DNA from: Serinicoccus profundi
GTDB lineage: Bacteria; Actinomycetota; Actinomycetes; Actinomycetales; Dermatophilaceae
NCBI RefSeq assembly: GCF_008001015.1
Contig: NZ_CP042862.1
Span: forward strand, 2,790,001 to 2,854,000
Length of the DNA stretch: 64,000 nucleotides
Direction of reading: 5' to 3'
The notes beneath the pieces are model-generated. The model worked only from the letters and a program-made list of their open reading frames with translations. It was not told the DNA's origin and did not search any database. The position numbers and the translations under genes were made by a program. This document shows positions 1-11,130 of this stretch, in pieces. How positions within the stretch are numbered: position 1 is the stretch's first letter; every line of letters begins with the position of its first letter.

Positions 1-1049
1 TGCAGGTCGGGTTCGCCCCCGGTCCGCGCCCACGTGGCGCTCACGACATCGGTGGTCGTGGGGTCGACGAGGGCCGCGGAGAGGGCGGCGTTGGCGTCGT
101 AGCCGGTGGTGCCGGCGCACGCCCAGGCGGCCGGGAGCCGCTCGTCGCCCTCGAGGATCTTCTCGACCCAGACCGGGGTGCCGGGCCGGGTGACGTCGCG
201 CAGCTGCTGGAGGTATGCCGTGGGGTCGGCCAGCCCGTCCGGGTGGTCGATGCGGAAGCCGTCGATGACGCCCCCCAGGTGCAGGTCGAGGAGCAGCTCG
301 TGGGTGGCGGCGAAGACATCGGGCTGCTCGACGCGGACCCCGATGAGCCCGTCGACCTCGAAGAAGCGGCGGTAGTTGAGGACGTCGGCGGCGTCGCGCC
401 ACGACGCCAGCAGCCAGCGCTGCGCGTCGAGGACGGCGCGCACGGCGGCCGGCGACGCGGCCCCCTCGGGGTGCTCCTCGGCCAGGCGGTCGGTGCCCGG
501 CGCGAGCGGCAGGACGTGCTCGAAGTAGCGGGCCACCGGCTGGCCGGCGGCGGGGCCCTCGTCCGGCCCGCCGGTGCCGAGGGTGATCTCCCCCCGGGCC
601 AGGACGGCCTCGAGGTCCTCGCCGAGGACGGGCAGCCCGAAGCGCCCGCCGAGGTGCGCCCAGTCGACGTCGAACCACGACGCCCGGGCGGCGGTCTGGC
701 CGTCGCGGAGCACCTCCCACAGCGGGGCGTTGCGCCACAGCGGGGCGACGAGCGCCATGTGGTTGGGCACGACGTCGACGACCACCCCGAGACCGAGGTC
801 GTGCGCCGCGTCGGCGAGCGCCTCCAGCCCGGGGCGTCCGCCGATCTCGGGGTTGATCTGCGTGTGGTCGAGCACGTCATACCCGTGCTCGGAGCCGGGG
901 ACGGCGGTGAGCACCGGGGAGAGGTAGACGTGGCTGACCCCCAGGGCGTGCAGGTAGGGCAGCACCTGCTGCGCGTCGGCGCAGGTGAAGCCGGCGTGCA
1001 GCTGGAGGCGGTAGGTGGCGGTCAGGGGACGCGTCGTCGAAGCAGTCAT
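1..1049 (-). CDS. treY: Malto-oligosyltrehalose synthase (N-terminal part, cut by window edge)
   Basis: Family knowledge: TreY is a GH13 intramolecular transglucosylase that turns the reducing end of malto-oligosaccharides into a trehalosyl unit, which TreZ then releases as trehalose. The ATG at 1049 opens with MTASTTRPLTATYRLQLHAG, and the next residues carry the family block YLHALGVSHVYLSPVL and GSEHGYDVLDH. Further on are DVVPNHMA (GH13 region I) and FRIDHPDGLADP (the region with the nucleophile Asp). About 349 codons are visible; the family is usually 750-850 residues, so the C-terminal half lies to the left of the window. No convincing ribosome site precedes the start. The role in compatible-solute or storage-sugar metabolism is inferred from family membership and agrees with the betaine transporter nearby. 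Confidence 0.93.
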   Translation of the reverse strand, partial: MTASTTRPLTATYRLQLHAGFTCADAQQVLPYLHALGVSHVYLSPVLTAVPGSEHGYDVLDHTQINPEIGGRPGLEALADAAHDLGLGVVVDVVPNHMALVAPLWRNAPLWEVLRDGQTAARASWFDVDWAHLGGRFGLPVLGEDLEAVLARGEITLGTGGPDEGPAAGQPVARYFEHVLPLAPGTDRLAEEHPEGAASPAAVRAVLDAQRWLLASWRDAADVLNYRRFFEVDGLIGVRVEQPDVFAATHELLLDLHLGGVIDGFRIDHPDGLADPTAYLQQLRDVTRPGTPVWVEKILEGDERLPAAWACAGTTGYDANAALSAALVDPTTTDVVSATWARTGGEPDL

Positions 1050-1109
1050 GACGCGGACCAGTCTCTCACCGCATCGGCTCGCGTGGTGCCGACCCGGCCC
1101 TCCGAGCGG

Positions 1110-1328
1110 TCAGCCGAGGAGTCCGGACCGGCCGGAGAACCACCCCAGGGCGAGGGCGGCGAGCCCGAGGGCCACCGCCACCGCGACGAGGGTCCGGCGC
1201 CGGTAGCGGTAGGTCGCGGCGCGGGCCCGGGCGGCCGCCACCTGCGGGACCGGGTCGATGCCGTGGCCCGGCGAGCGCAGGACCCGCCGCAGCAGCTCCT
1301 CCAGCGCCCGGATGGTGGACGGGCTCAT
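1110..1328 (-). CDS. Small single-pass membrane protein, third gene of sigma operon
   Basis: A 72-residue protein. The first half is basic and helical (RALEELLRRVLRSP), followed by one hydrophobic segment at about residues 47-64 (LVAVAVALGLAALALGWF) and a short tail. Its ATG (1328-1326) overlaps the TGA of the upstream gene as ATGA, so translation is probably coupled and it belongs to the same transcript as the sigma factor. I do not recognise a named family. The context suggests an accessory membrane component of the sigma/anti-sigma module, but this is guilt by association only. Confidence 0.6.
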   Translation of the reverse strand: MSPSTIRALEELLRRVLRSPGHGIDPVPQVAAARARAATYRYRRRTLVAVAVALGLAALALGWFSGRSGLLG

Positions 1329-2365
1329 CGCTCGGCGCCACCCTCGGGGTCGAGGTAGGCGAGGTTGTCGGCGGTCTTCTGCGCGATCTCCGCGGCCGCC
1401 GCGACCGCCTCGTCCTGCGTGTCCACCCCGCCGTCGCCGGGCGAGGCCCGCACCGTCACGCCGACGAGGTAGTCGCCGTGCCGGACCACGGCCCCGCCGA
1501 GCTGGTGGGTGCTGCCGCTCTGCAGGGCCTGCTCGACCCCCACGAGCAGGTGGTCGTCGTCCTCGTGCCCGGGCCAGGGCAGCGGCTCCGGCGGGTCGAT
1601 CACCTCGGCCCCGTCACCGACCCACCGGGCGCTGAGATCGGGGCTGCCGGCGCGGACCAGCTCCATCGCCTCCGCCCCGTCGTCCCAGGCCGTGATGATC
1701 AGCTCGAGGGAGTCCTGGTCGATGGCGTTGCCGTCGTCGTAGTAGAACCACTGCACACCGCTGTGCGGCTCGATGCCGGGCTCGAGGTTGCCGGCCATGA
1801 AGGTCCCCAGCGGCATCTGGCGCGGGCCGACGAACTCACCCTCCGGCCCCCCGAACGCGTCGAGGAACTCGATGCCGACCGGCCGCGGGTCCGGCAGCTC
1901 GATCCGGTTGGACAGGGGTCCCGTGCCGTCGTCGGGCGAGACGGGCTCAGGCGGCTCGGTGGACTGCCACGGGGGGTCGGTGGGGGTCGGGGTCGGGGCG
2001 ACCGGGCTGGTCGTCACCGGCCCGCTGGTGGTGGCCTCGTCGTCGGGCTGCGGGCTGGGCAGCGGGGTCGGCGACGCCGTCTGCGTCCGGGTGGCCACGG
2101 TGACGTCGACCCCCCTGCCGCCGGACTCCATGAGGCGGTGGCCGAGCACCCATCCCGTGCCGGCCAGGGTGGGCAGCAGCACCGCCGTCGCGACCGCGGC
2201 CGTCGCGGCGCGCCGCCGGCGGATGCCGCGGGCACGCCTCTTGACCCCGGCCACGAGGGCGTCGTGGTCGAAGGTCTCGCCGTAGGCGGGCCCGCCCAGC
2301 GCCTCGCGGAGCTGGTCATCGATGCTGGGCCGGTCGCTGGGGCGCGACTGCTCGTCGGGCGTCAT
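1325..2365 (-). CDS. Membrane protein co-encoded with ECF sigma factor (putative anti-sigma-type protein)
   Basis: A 346-residue protein starting MTPDEQSRPSDRPSIDDQLR. It has a cytosolic N-terminus of about 50 residues ending in a strongly basic stretch (VKRRARGIRRRR), one transmembrane segment (about 54-75, ATAAVATAVLLPTLAGTGWV) and a long Pro/Thr/Ser-rich linker. A globular extracytoplasmic domain of about 200 residues follows. No zinc-binding HxxxCxxC anti-sigma signature is visible, so a classical ZAS anti-sigma role is not shown. The start at 2365 was chosen because its ATG overlaps the sigma-factor TGA (ATGA). Its own stop overlaps the next gene in the same way. Membrane proteins directly after SigE-family ECF sigmas are common in actinobacteria; a sensing role is inferred. 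Confidence 0.65.
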   Translation of the reverse strand: MTPDEQSRPSDRPSIDDQLREALGGPAYGETFDHDALVAGVKRRARGIRRRRAATAAVATAVLLPTLAGTGWVLGHRLMESGGRGVDVTVATRTQTASPTPLPSPQPDDEATTSGPVTTSPVAPTPTPTDPPWQSTEPPEPVSPDDGTGPLSNRIELPDPRPVGIEFLDAFGGPEGEFVGPRQMPLGTFMAGNLEPGIEPHSGVQWFYYDDGNAIDQDSLELIITAWDDGAEAMELVRAGSPDLSARWVGDGAEVIDPPEPLPWPGHEDDDHLLVGVEQALQSGSTHQLGGAVVRHGDYLVGVTVRASPGDGGVDTQDEAVAAAAEIAQKTADNLAYLDPEGGAER

Positions 2366-2901
2366 CGCGGGGCCTCCTCTCCGAAGCTCTGCGGTGCCAG
2401 GGCTCGCAGCTTGGTGAGCGCGCTGTGCGCGGCGCTGCGCACGGCCTGCTCGGTGCAGCCGAGGGCCTGGGCGATCTCGCGGTCGGCGAGGTCCTCGTAG
2501 TAGCGCAGCGCCACCACGGCGCGCTGCCGGTCGGGCAGCTGGCGGATGAGGGCCAGCACGGTGTCGCGGGCGGCGACCTCGCCCTCGGGTGAGGCCGCCG
2601 AGGGGGCGGACCAGTCGGCAGTCACCCTCTCGTGGGAGATCACCTCGGAGGCGGCCTTGCGCCGCTTGACCGAGCTGAGCCGGTTGACCATCGTGCGACG
2701 CACGTAGGCGTCGATGTTCTCCGCCTCGCGCACCCGCGACCACTGGGTGATGACGAGCGCCAGGGTGTCCTGCACGAGGTCCTCGGCATCGGCCCGTTGG
2801 CCGGTCATCGCGAACGCCAGACCGACCAGGCGGGGCATCGCCTGCTCGACGTAGGCCTCGGCCTCCGCGCGCTGGGCCGCACCCGCGCCGAAGAGCCTCA
2901 T
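2362..2901 (-). CDS. SigE-family ECF RNA polymerase sigma factor
   Basis: A 179-residue ECF sigma factor. Region 2 is at about residues 15-80 (VGLAFAMTGQRADAEDLVQD, then YVRRTMVNRLSSVKRRK). Region 4 is at about 118-170 (LPDRQRAVVALRYYEDLADR, then GCTEQAVRSAAHSALTKLR), a helix-turn-helix that reads the -35 element. The phrase 'DAYVRRTMVNR' is typical of the actinobacterial SigE-fam group. The ATG at 2901 has no Shine-Dalgarno sequence but lies six bases after CAGGAT (2913-2908), a -10-like hexamer, so a leaderless transcript is likely. It heads an operon of three genes linked by two ATGA overlaps. The target regulon cannot be read from this window. Confidence 0.88.
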   Translation of the reverse strand: MRLFGAGAAQRAEAEAYVEQAMPRLVGLAFAMTGQRADAEDLVQDTLALVITQWSRVREAENIDAYVRRTMVNRLSSVKRRKAASEVISHERVTADWSAPSAASPEGEVAARDTVLALIRQLPDRQRAVVALRYYEDLADREIAQALGCTEQAVRSAAHSALTKLRALAPQSFGEEAPR

Positions 2902-3075
2902 GGCCCGATCCTGGCAGTCATACTCCTCCAGACGCCGCGGGACGCGGCCGACGTTGCACGCCGCACGGTATGCGGTGCCGCACCGGTCCGCCCGCACGTC
3001 CTGCGGCCAGGGTGCGGCCACGGTGGCGGGTCGCCGCGTGCAGGGTCGGAATCGGTGAGCCACCCCGCGCGACCG

Positions 3076-3081
3076 TAGAAT
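3076..3081 (+). promoter_or_regulatory. Candidate -10 element for leaderless metH
   Basis: TAGAAT lies seven bases before the GTG start of metH, and there is no purine-rich ribosome site between them. The spacing puts the transcription start at or next to the start codon. No clear -35 is visible. I saw no cobalamin riboswitch signature in the 187 bases between the sigma gene and metH. Confidence 0.45.
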
Positions 3082-3088
3082 CTTCAGG

Positions 3089-6790
<3,702 letters not shown>

Positions 6791-6885
6791 GCTCCTCGGC
6801 GGCGGGCGCATTCCTGCGCCGCGCAGATCGTGACCGAGTTGTTGCGAAGGTCACAGTCCCGTCACGATGACGCCCAGTCGCCCTT

Positions 6886-6895
6886 CTGGTATACG
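6886..6895 (+). promoter_or_regulatory. Candidate extended -10 promoter of the betaine transporter operon
   Basis: TGGTATACG holds the extended -10 form TGnTATAC about 70 bases before the GTG start of the ATPase gene. It lies in the otherwise empty 175-base gap after metH. No good -35 hexamer is visible 17 bases upstream. This is a weak call based on one motif. Confidence 0.35.
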
Positions 6896-6965
6896 CCGTG
6901 GGCCGCCCCCGTTGCTACGGTCGAGCGCAACGCCCGTTGCCCGTGCCACCTGCCAGAGGAGCCCC

Positions 6966-8192
6966 GTGGCCTCGATCTCTGCCCAGAATCTCTACAAGAT
7001 CTTCGGCCGTCGACCCCAACGAGGGGTCGACGCGCTCACGAACGGCGCGAGCCGTGCCGACCTGCGCACGCAGGGCCTGACCCCTGCCGTCATCGACGCG
7101 TCCTTCGAGGTCCAGGAGGGCGAGATCTTCGTCGTCATGGGCCTGTCCGGGTCGGGCAAGTCCACCCTCATCCGGATGGTCAACGGGCTCCTGGAGCCCA
7201 CCAGCGGCAGCGTCTCCATCGACGGTGACAACGTCACCCGGCTGAGCGGGGAGAAGTTGCGGCGCGTCCGGCGAGAGAAGGTCAGCATGGTCTTCCAGCA
7301 CTTCGCGCTGCTCCCCCACCGCACCGTGGGCGAGAATGCCGCCTACGCCCTGGAGATCAGCGGCGTCGGCCGGTCCGAGCGCGAGGAGCAGGCCTCCCGT
7401 GCCCTGGAGATGGTCGGGCTCGGCGGCTGGGGCGGCTCCCTGCCGGGCGAGCTCTCCGGCGGGATGCGGCAGCGCGTCGGCCTGGCGCGCGCGCTCGCCT
7501 CCGGCACCGACGTCATGCTCATGGACGAGGCGTTCAGCGCCCTCGACCCGCTCATCCGCCGGGACATGCAGGACCAGCTCATCGAGCTGCAGCACGAGCT
7601 CGGCAAGACGATCCTGTTCATCACCCACGACCTCAACGAGGCGATGCGCCTCGGCGACCGGATCGCGATGATGCGCGACGGCCGGATCGAGCAGGTCGGC
7701 AGCGCGGAGGAGATCCTCAACAACCCGGTCAACAACTACGTCGCGGAGTTCGTCCAGGACGTCGACCGCACCCGGGTGCTCACCGCCGCCAACGTCATGG
7801 AGCCGCCCGCCGCCGTGCTCGGCGCGGAGCAGGGCCCGCAGACGGCGCACAAGCTCATGCGTGAGCACCAGACGAGCGTGCTGCCGGTGGTCCGTCGCGA
7901 CCGGACCCTGGCCGGCATGGTGCACGAGCGCGACGTCGCGAGCGCCGTCCGCGACGGCAGCGGGCTCACCGTCGTCCCCGCCGACCAGGTCGGGATCGCT
8001 CGCGCCGACGACCACCTCGTGGACCTCTTCTCCAGCGCCACCGAGCACCCGATCCTCGTCGTGCTCGACGAGAGCGACAAGGTGATCGGCGTCATACCTC
8101 GCGTCACCCTGCTCGCCGCGCTGCGGACCAGCCCGGCGGAGCCGAACGCCCCGCAGACCCCCGACCTGCAGCCGACCGGAGGTGCGGCATGA
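6966..8192 (+). CDS. Glycine betaine/proline ABC transporter ATP-binding protein with CBS pair
   Basis: ATPase of an OpuA/ProU-type importer for osmoprotectants. In its 408 residues: Walker A GLSGSGKST (about 59-67), Q-loop VFQHFALLPHRT, signature LSGGMRQRVGLARAL, Walker B VMLMDEAFSALDP and H-loop ITHDLNEA. Two CBS repeats follow (about 275-395). In OpuA relatives the CBS pair senses ionic strength or cyclic di-AMP, which is known for that family and not shown here. The GTG at 6966 is preceded by AGAGGA at 6955-6960, and the protein then begins MASISAQNLYKIFG, as expected for the family. Its stop overlaps the permease ATG (ATGA), giving a coupled ATPase-permease-binding protein operon. Confidence 0.94.
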   Translation: MASISAQNLYKIFGRRPQRGVDALTNGASRADLRTQGLTPAVIDASFEVQEGEIFVVMGLSGSGKSTLIRMVNGLLEPTSGSVSIDGDNVTRLSGEKLRRVRREKVSMVFQHFALLPHRTVGENAAYALEISGVGRSEREEQASRALEMVGLGGWGGSLPGELSGGMRQRVGLARALASGTDVMLMDEAFSALDPLIRRDMQDQLIELQHELGKTILFITHDLNEAMRLGDRIAMMRDGRIEQVGSAEEILNNPVNNYVAEFVQDVDRTRVLTAANVMEPPAAVLGAEQGPQTAHKLMREHQTSVLPVVRRDRTLAGMVHERDVASAVRDGSGLTVVPADQVGIARADDHLVDLFSSATEHPILVVLDESDKVIGVIPRVTLLAALRTSPAEPNAPQTPDLQPTGGAA

Positions 8193-9181
8193 ACGGGAAC
8201 GACTCGATCATCCCCAGGATCCCCATCGGTGAGTGGGGCGACACCGCCCTCGACTGGATCGACGACAACTTCCGGTGGCTGCTGGACTTCCTGTCCACCG
8301 TCCTCGACTGGCTCGTCACGACGGTGACCGACGCGCTGATCCTGGTCCCCGCCCTGGTGCTCGTCGTGGTGTTCGCGCTCATCGGGCTCCTCGTGCGCTC
8401 CTGGGCCCTGGCCGTGGGCACCGTCGTCACCTTCCTGCTCATCGTCGCCATGGACCAGTGGGTCACGGCGATGCAGACCCTCGCCCTGGTGCTCATCGCC
8501 ACGCTCGTGGCGATCCTCATCGCGGTCCCCATCGGCATCCTCGCGGCCAGCAGCGACCGGGTCAGCGCCGTGGTGCGCCCGGTGCTCGACTTCATGCAGA
8601 CGATGCCCGCCTTCGTCTACCTCATCCCGGCCGTGGTGTTCTTCGGCATCGGTGTCGTGCCGGGCATCTTCGCGACCGTGATCTTCGCGCTGCCGCCCGG
8701 CGTCCGGCTCACCGAGCTCGGCATCCGCGGGGTGGACTCCGAGACCGTCGAGGCCGGGCACGCCTTCGGCGCCACCCCCGGTCAGATCCTGCGGGGGATC
8801 CAGCTGCCGCTCGCGACGCCGACGATCATGGCCGGCGTCAACCAGGTGATCATGCTCTCGCTGTCGATGGCGGTCATCGCCGGCATCGCGGGGGCCGACG
8901 GCCTGGGCAAGGAGGTCGTCGCCTCGATCTCCACCCTCGACGGACCGCAGGGCATCGAGGCCGGCCTCTCCGTCGTCATCATCGCCATCTACCTCGACCG
9001 GGTCACCGCCGCCCTGGGGCGGCCCGGTGACCACCCCCACTCGGGGTTGGGGCTGCTGCGGCGTCGCTCCAGCCGTGACCGCGGCCCGGACGACGACGCC
9101 GGCGCCTCCCAGCAGGAGGCCCGCGACCGGATCAAGGGCGGCGCCGACAAGGGCCGCGGACTCGCCCAGGTGGGCTCCTGA
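8189..9181 (+). CDS. Glycine betaine/proline ABC transporter permease
   Basis: A 330-residue inner-membrane permease of the ProW/OpuAB type. About seven hydrophobic segments lie between residues 40 and 270. The coupling loop is recognisable (VEAGHAFGATPGQILRGIQL), as is the stretch DFMQTMPAFVYLIPAVVFFG that is highly typical of ProW proteins. The C-terminal 60 residues are hydrophilic, charged and probably disordered. The start codon overlaps the ATPase stop. It forms the channel for the substrate delivered by the lipoprotein encoded 64 bases downstream. Confidence 0.93.
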   Translation: MNGNDSIIPRIPIGEWGDTALDWIDDNFRWLLDFLSTVLDWLVTTVTDALILVPALVLVVVFALIGLLVRSWALAVGTVVTFLLIVAMDQWVTAMQTLALVLIATLVAILIAVPIGILAASSDRVSAVVRPVLDFMQTMPAFVYLIPAVVFFGIGVVPGIFATVIFALPPGVRLTELGIRGVDSETVEAGHAFGATPGQILRGIQLPLATPTIMAGVNQVIMLSLSMAVIAGIAGADGLGKEVVASISTLDGPQGIEAGLSVVIIAIYLDRVTAALGRPGDHPHSGLGLLRRRSSRDRGPDDDAGASQQEARDRIKGGADKGRGLAQVGS

Positions 9182-9245
9182 CACATCGACCGACCGATCG
9201 GACCGCCGCGAGGCGGTCGCACGACACGAAGGGAAACGACACGAG

Positions 9246-10184
9246 ATGACACTCCGACGCAACCGCACGATGACCGTGGCCGCGGCCGCCCTGGCCACCA
9301 GCCTCACCCTCGCCGCCTGCGGAGGCGGCTCCGAGACCGACGGCGAGCCCGCGGGTGACGGTGGCTCCGAGGGCGGTGGCGCCGAGGGCACCATCACCCT
9401 GGGCTTCATCCCGTCCTGGACCGACGGCCGGTCCACGGCATACCTGCTGGAGGACCAGCTCACCAAGCTCGGCTACGAGGTCGAGATGGAGGAGCTCACC
9501 GAGGCGGCGCTGCTCTACACCGGCCTGGCCGAGGGCGACATCGATATGTACCCCTCCGCCTGGCCCGAGGTGACGCACGCCTCCTACATGGAGGAGTACG
9601 GCGATCGGATCGAGGACCTCGGTGCCTACTACGACAACGCGAAGCTCACCTTCGCGGTGCCGTCCTACACCGACATCTCCTCGATCGCCGACCTCACCGG
9701 CAACGCCGACATGTTCGGCGGCCAGATCATCGGGATCGAGCCCGGTGCCGGTCTCACCGAGGCCACGCAGGACTCGGTGATGCCGACGTATGAGCTCGAC
9801 GGCGACTACGAGCTCGTCACCTCCTCCACCGCAGCGATGCTCACCGAGCTGGAGGGTGCCATCGAGAACGAGGAGGACATCGTCGTCACGCTGTGGAAGC
9901 CCTTCTGGGCCAACAGCGCCTTCGACGTCAAGACCCTCGAGGACCCGGAGGGCGCGCTCGGCGAGGCCGAGGCCCTGCACTTCCTCGGCACCGAGGGCTT
10001 CGCCGAGGAGTTCCCCGAGGCCGCCGAGCTCATCGAGGGGATCCAGCTGGACGACGAGCAGTACGGCGCGCTGGAGGACACGGTCGTCAACCAGTACGAG
10101 GAGGGCCAGGAGAGCGAGGCCATCGACGCGTGGATCGAGGCCAACCCCGAGGCCTTCGACACGCTGATCGTCGACGAGGGCTGA
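9246..10184 (+). CDS. Glycine betaine/proline-binding lipoprotein
   Basis: A 312-residue extracellular substrate-binding protein. The signal peptide ends in a lipobox (LTLAAC, Cys at about 22), followed by a Gly/Ser/Glu-rich flexible linker. The mature domain is of the OpuAC/ProX type. Aromatic residues suited to a cation-binding cage are in PSWTDG, SAWPEVTH and LWKPFWAN. The protein is very acidic. The ATG at 9246 sits after an A/G-rich stretch (GAAGGGAAACGACACGAG). It completes the ABC operon, and a long palindrome follows 29 bases after the stop. Exact substrate (betaine, proline betaine, choline) cannot be decided. Confidence 0.92.
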   Translation: MTLRRNRTMTVAAAALATSLTLAACGGGSETDGEPAGDGGSEGGGAEGTITLGFIPSWTDGRSTAYLLEDQLTKLGYEVEMEELTEAALLYTGLAEGDIDMYPSAWPEVTHASYMEEYGDRIEDLGAYYDNAKLTFAVPSYTDISSIADLTGNADMFGGQIIGIEPGAGLTEATQDSVMPTYELDGDYELVTSSTAAMLTELEGAIENEEDIVVTLWKPFWANSAFDVKTLEDPEGALGEAEALHFLGTEGFAEEFPEAAELIEGIQLDDEQYGALEDTVVNQYEEGQESEAIDAWIEANPEAFDTLIVDEG

Positions 10185-10212
10185 CGCCGACGCCCGATCG
10201 GTGCACGATTCG

Positions 10213-10244
10213 ACGGCCCTGCGGTGCGCGCACCGCAGGGCCGT
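10213..10244 (+). terminator. Perfect 32-base palindrome after betaine operon
   Basis: Two 16-base arms (ACGGCCCTGCGGTGCG and its complement) meet with no spacer. As RNA this would fold into a very stable hairpin with a small loop. There is no T-tract, as is common for actinobacterial terminators. It ends the transporter operon 55 bases before the next gene. Confidence 0.65.
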
Positions 10245-10298
10245 CGGCGTCCACGGCGATTTCCCGACCCGCGGTCCCGGCTGGAAAACTTGAGCACC

Positions 10299-11078
10299 AT
10301 GTCCACCCCCCGCACCCGCATCTCCGTCGAGCTCGTCCCCCGCAGCGAGGAGTCGGTCCGCGCCGAGATGCAGCAGGTGAGCGAGCACCTCACCGGCGTG
10401 GACACGATCAACATCCCTGACCTCGTGAAGTTCGAGCTGCGCAGCTGGGCGGCGACCCAGGTCGCGCGGGAGTCGACCGCCCGCGGCGACGGCACGGCAT
10501 ACCGGACCATCCCGCACATCCGTGCCGCCGACGTCGACCCCGACGCACCGCTGCCGATGGCGGCGGAGGCCCGGCGGACGGGCGAGCTGCTCGTCGTCTC
10601 CGGGGACGACGCCGACTACTTCCACTCGGCGACCTACCCCGTCGACGCGGTCGATGTCATCCGGCGGATCAGGGCCGAGCTGCCGGAGGTGCGGATCTAC
10701 GCCGGGCTGGATCCCTACCGGCAGTCGATGACCACGGAGATGCGCTACCTCGACCGCAAGCTGGCCGCGGGTGCGAGCGGGATCTTCACCCAGCCCTTCT
10801 TCGACACCCACCTCATGGCGGCGTGGGCCTCGGTCCTGCCCCGCGACATCCCCGTGTGGTGGGGCGCCACGTCGGTGACGACGGACGGGGCCATGGGCTA
10901 CTGGCGCAGGCGCAACCGGGTCGTCTTCCCCGGCGGTTTCGACACCTCGATGACGTGGCAGCGCGACTTCGCCCGACGCGTCGTCGACTTCGCCCGCGAG
11001 CGCGGCCACCACGCCTACCTCATGCCGGTGCGCGCTCCCCTGCTGGACTACCTGGGCGGGGTCCTCGACGGGAGCTGA
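10299..11078 (+). CDS. Methylenetetrahydrofolate reductase-like protein (short, non-canonical)
   Basis: A 259-residue (beta/alpha)8-type protein related to MetF, which reduces 5,10-methylene-THF to 5-methyl-THF for methionine synthase. Family-like blocks are PHIRAADV, ELLVVSGDDADY, KLAAGASGIFTQPFFDTHL and FPGGFDTSM. The classical block AAYPEGH is replaced by IYAGLDPYRQS, and the protein is shorter than usual MetF (about 290-300). Unusual MTHFRs have been described in mycobacteria (Rv2172c), so the reaction is plausible but not proven. The ATG at 10299 was chosen over an earlier in-frame start lying inside the palindrome. Three genes after metH, it could supply that enzyme's substrate. Confidence 0.7.
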   Translation: MSTPRTRISVELVPRSEESVRAEMQQVSEHLTGVDTINIPDLVKFELRSWAATQVARESTARGDGTAYRTIPHIRAADVDPDAPLPMAAEARRTGELLVVSGDDADYFHSATYPVDAVDVIRRIRAELPEVRIYAGLDPYRQSMTTEMRYLDRKLAAGASGIFTQPFFDTHLMAAWASVLPRDIPVWWGATSVTTDGAMGYWRRRNRVVFPGGFDTSMTWQRDFARRVVDFARERGHHAYLMPVRAPLLDYLGGVLDGS

Positions 11079-11130
11079 CGGGCTCCTCGGGCCCGGTGGG
11101 TCTGTCGGTCCCCGCTGCCAGGATGGCGGG

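Noticed and set aside
41-880. A 279-codon Ser/Arg/Pro-rich frame at the left edge
   Set aside because: It is on the same strand as treY but in another frame, and its composition is that of a GC-driven shadow.
2902-3088. Cobalamin riboswitch upstream of metH
   Set aside because: No B12-box-like GCCACTG word was found in the 187-base gap, and the -10 next to the GTG leaves no leader RNA.
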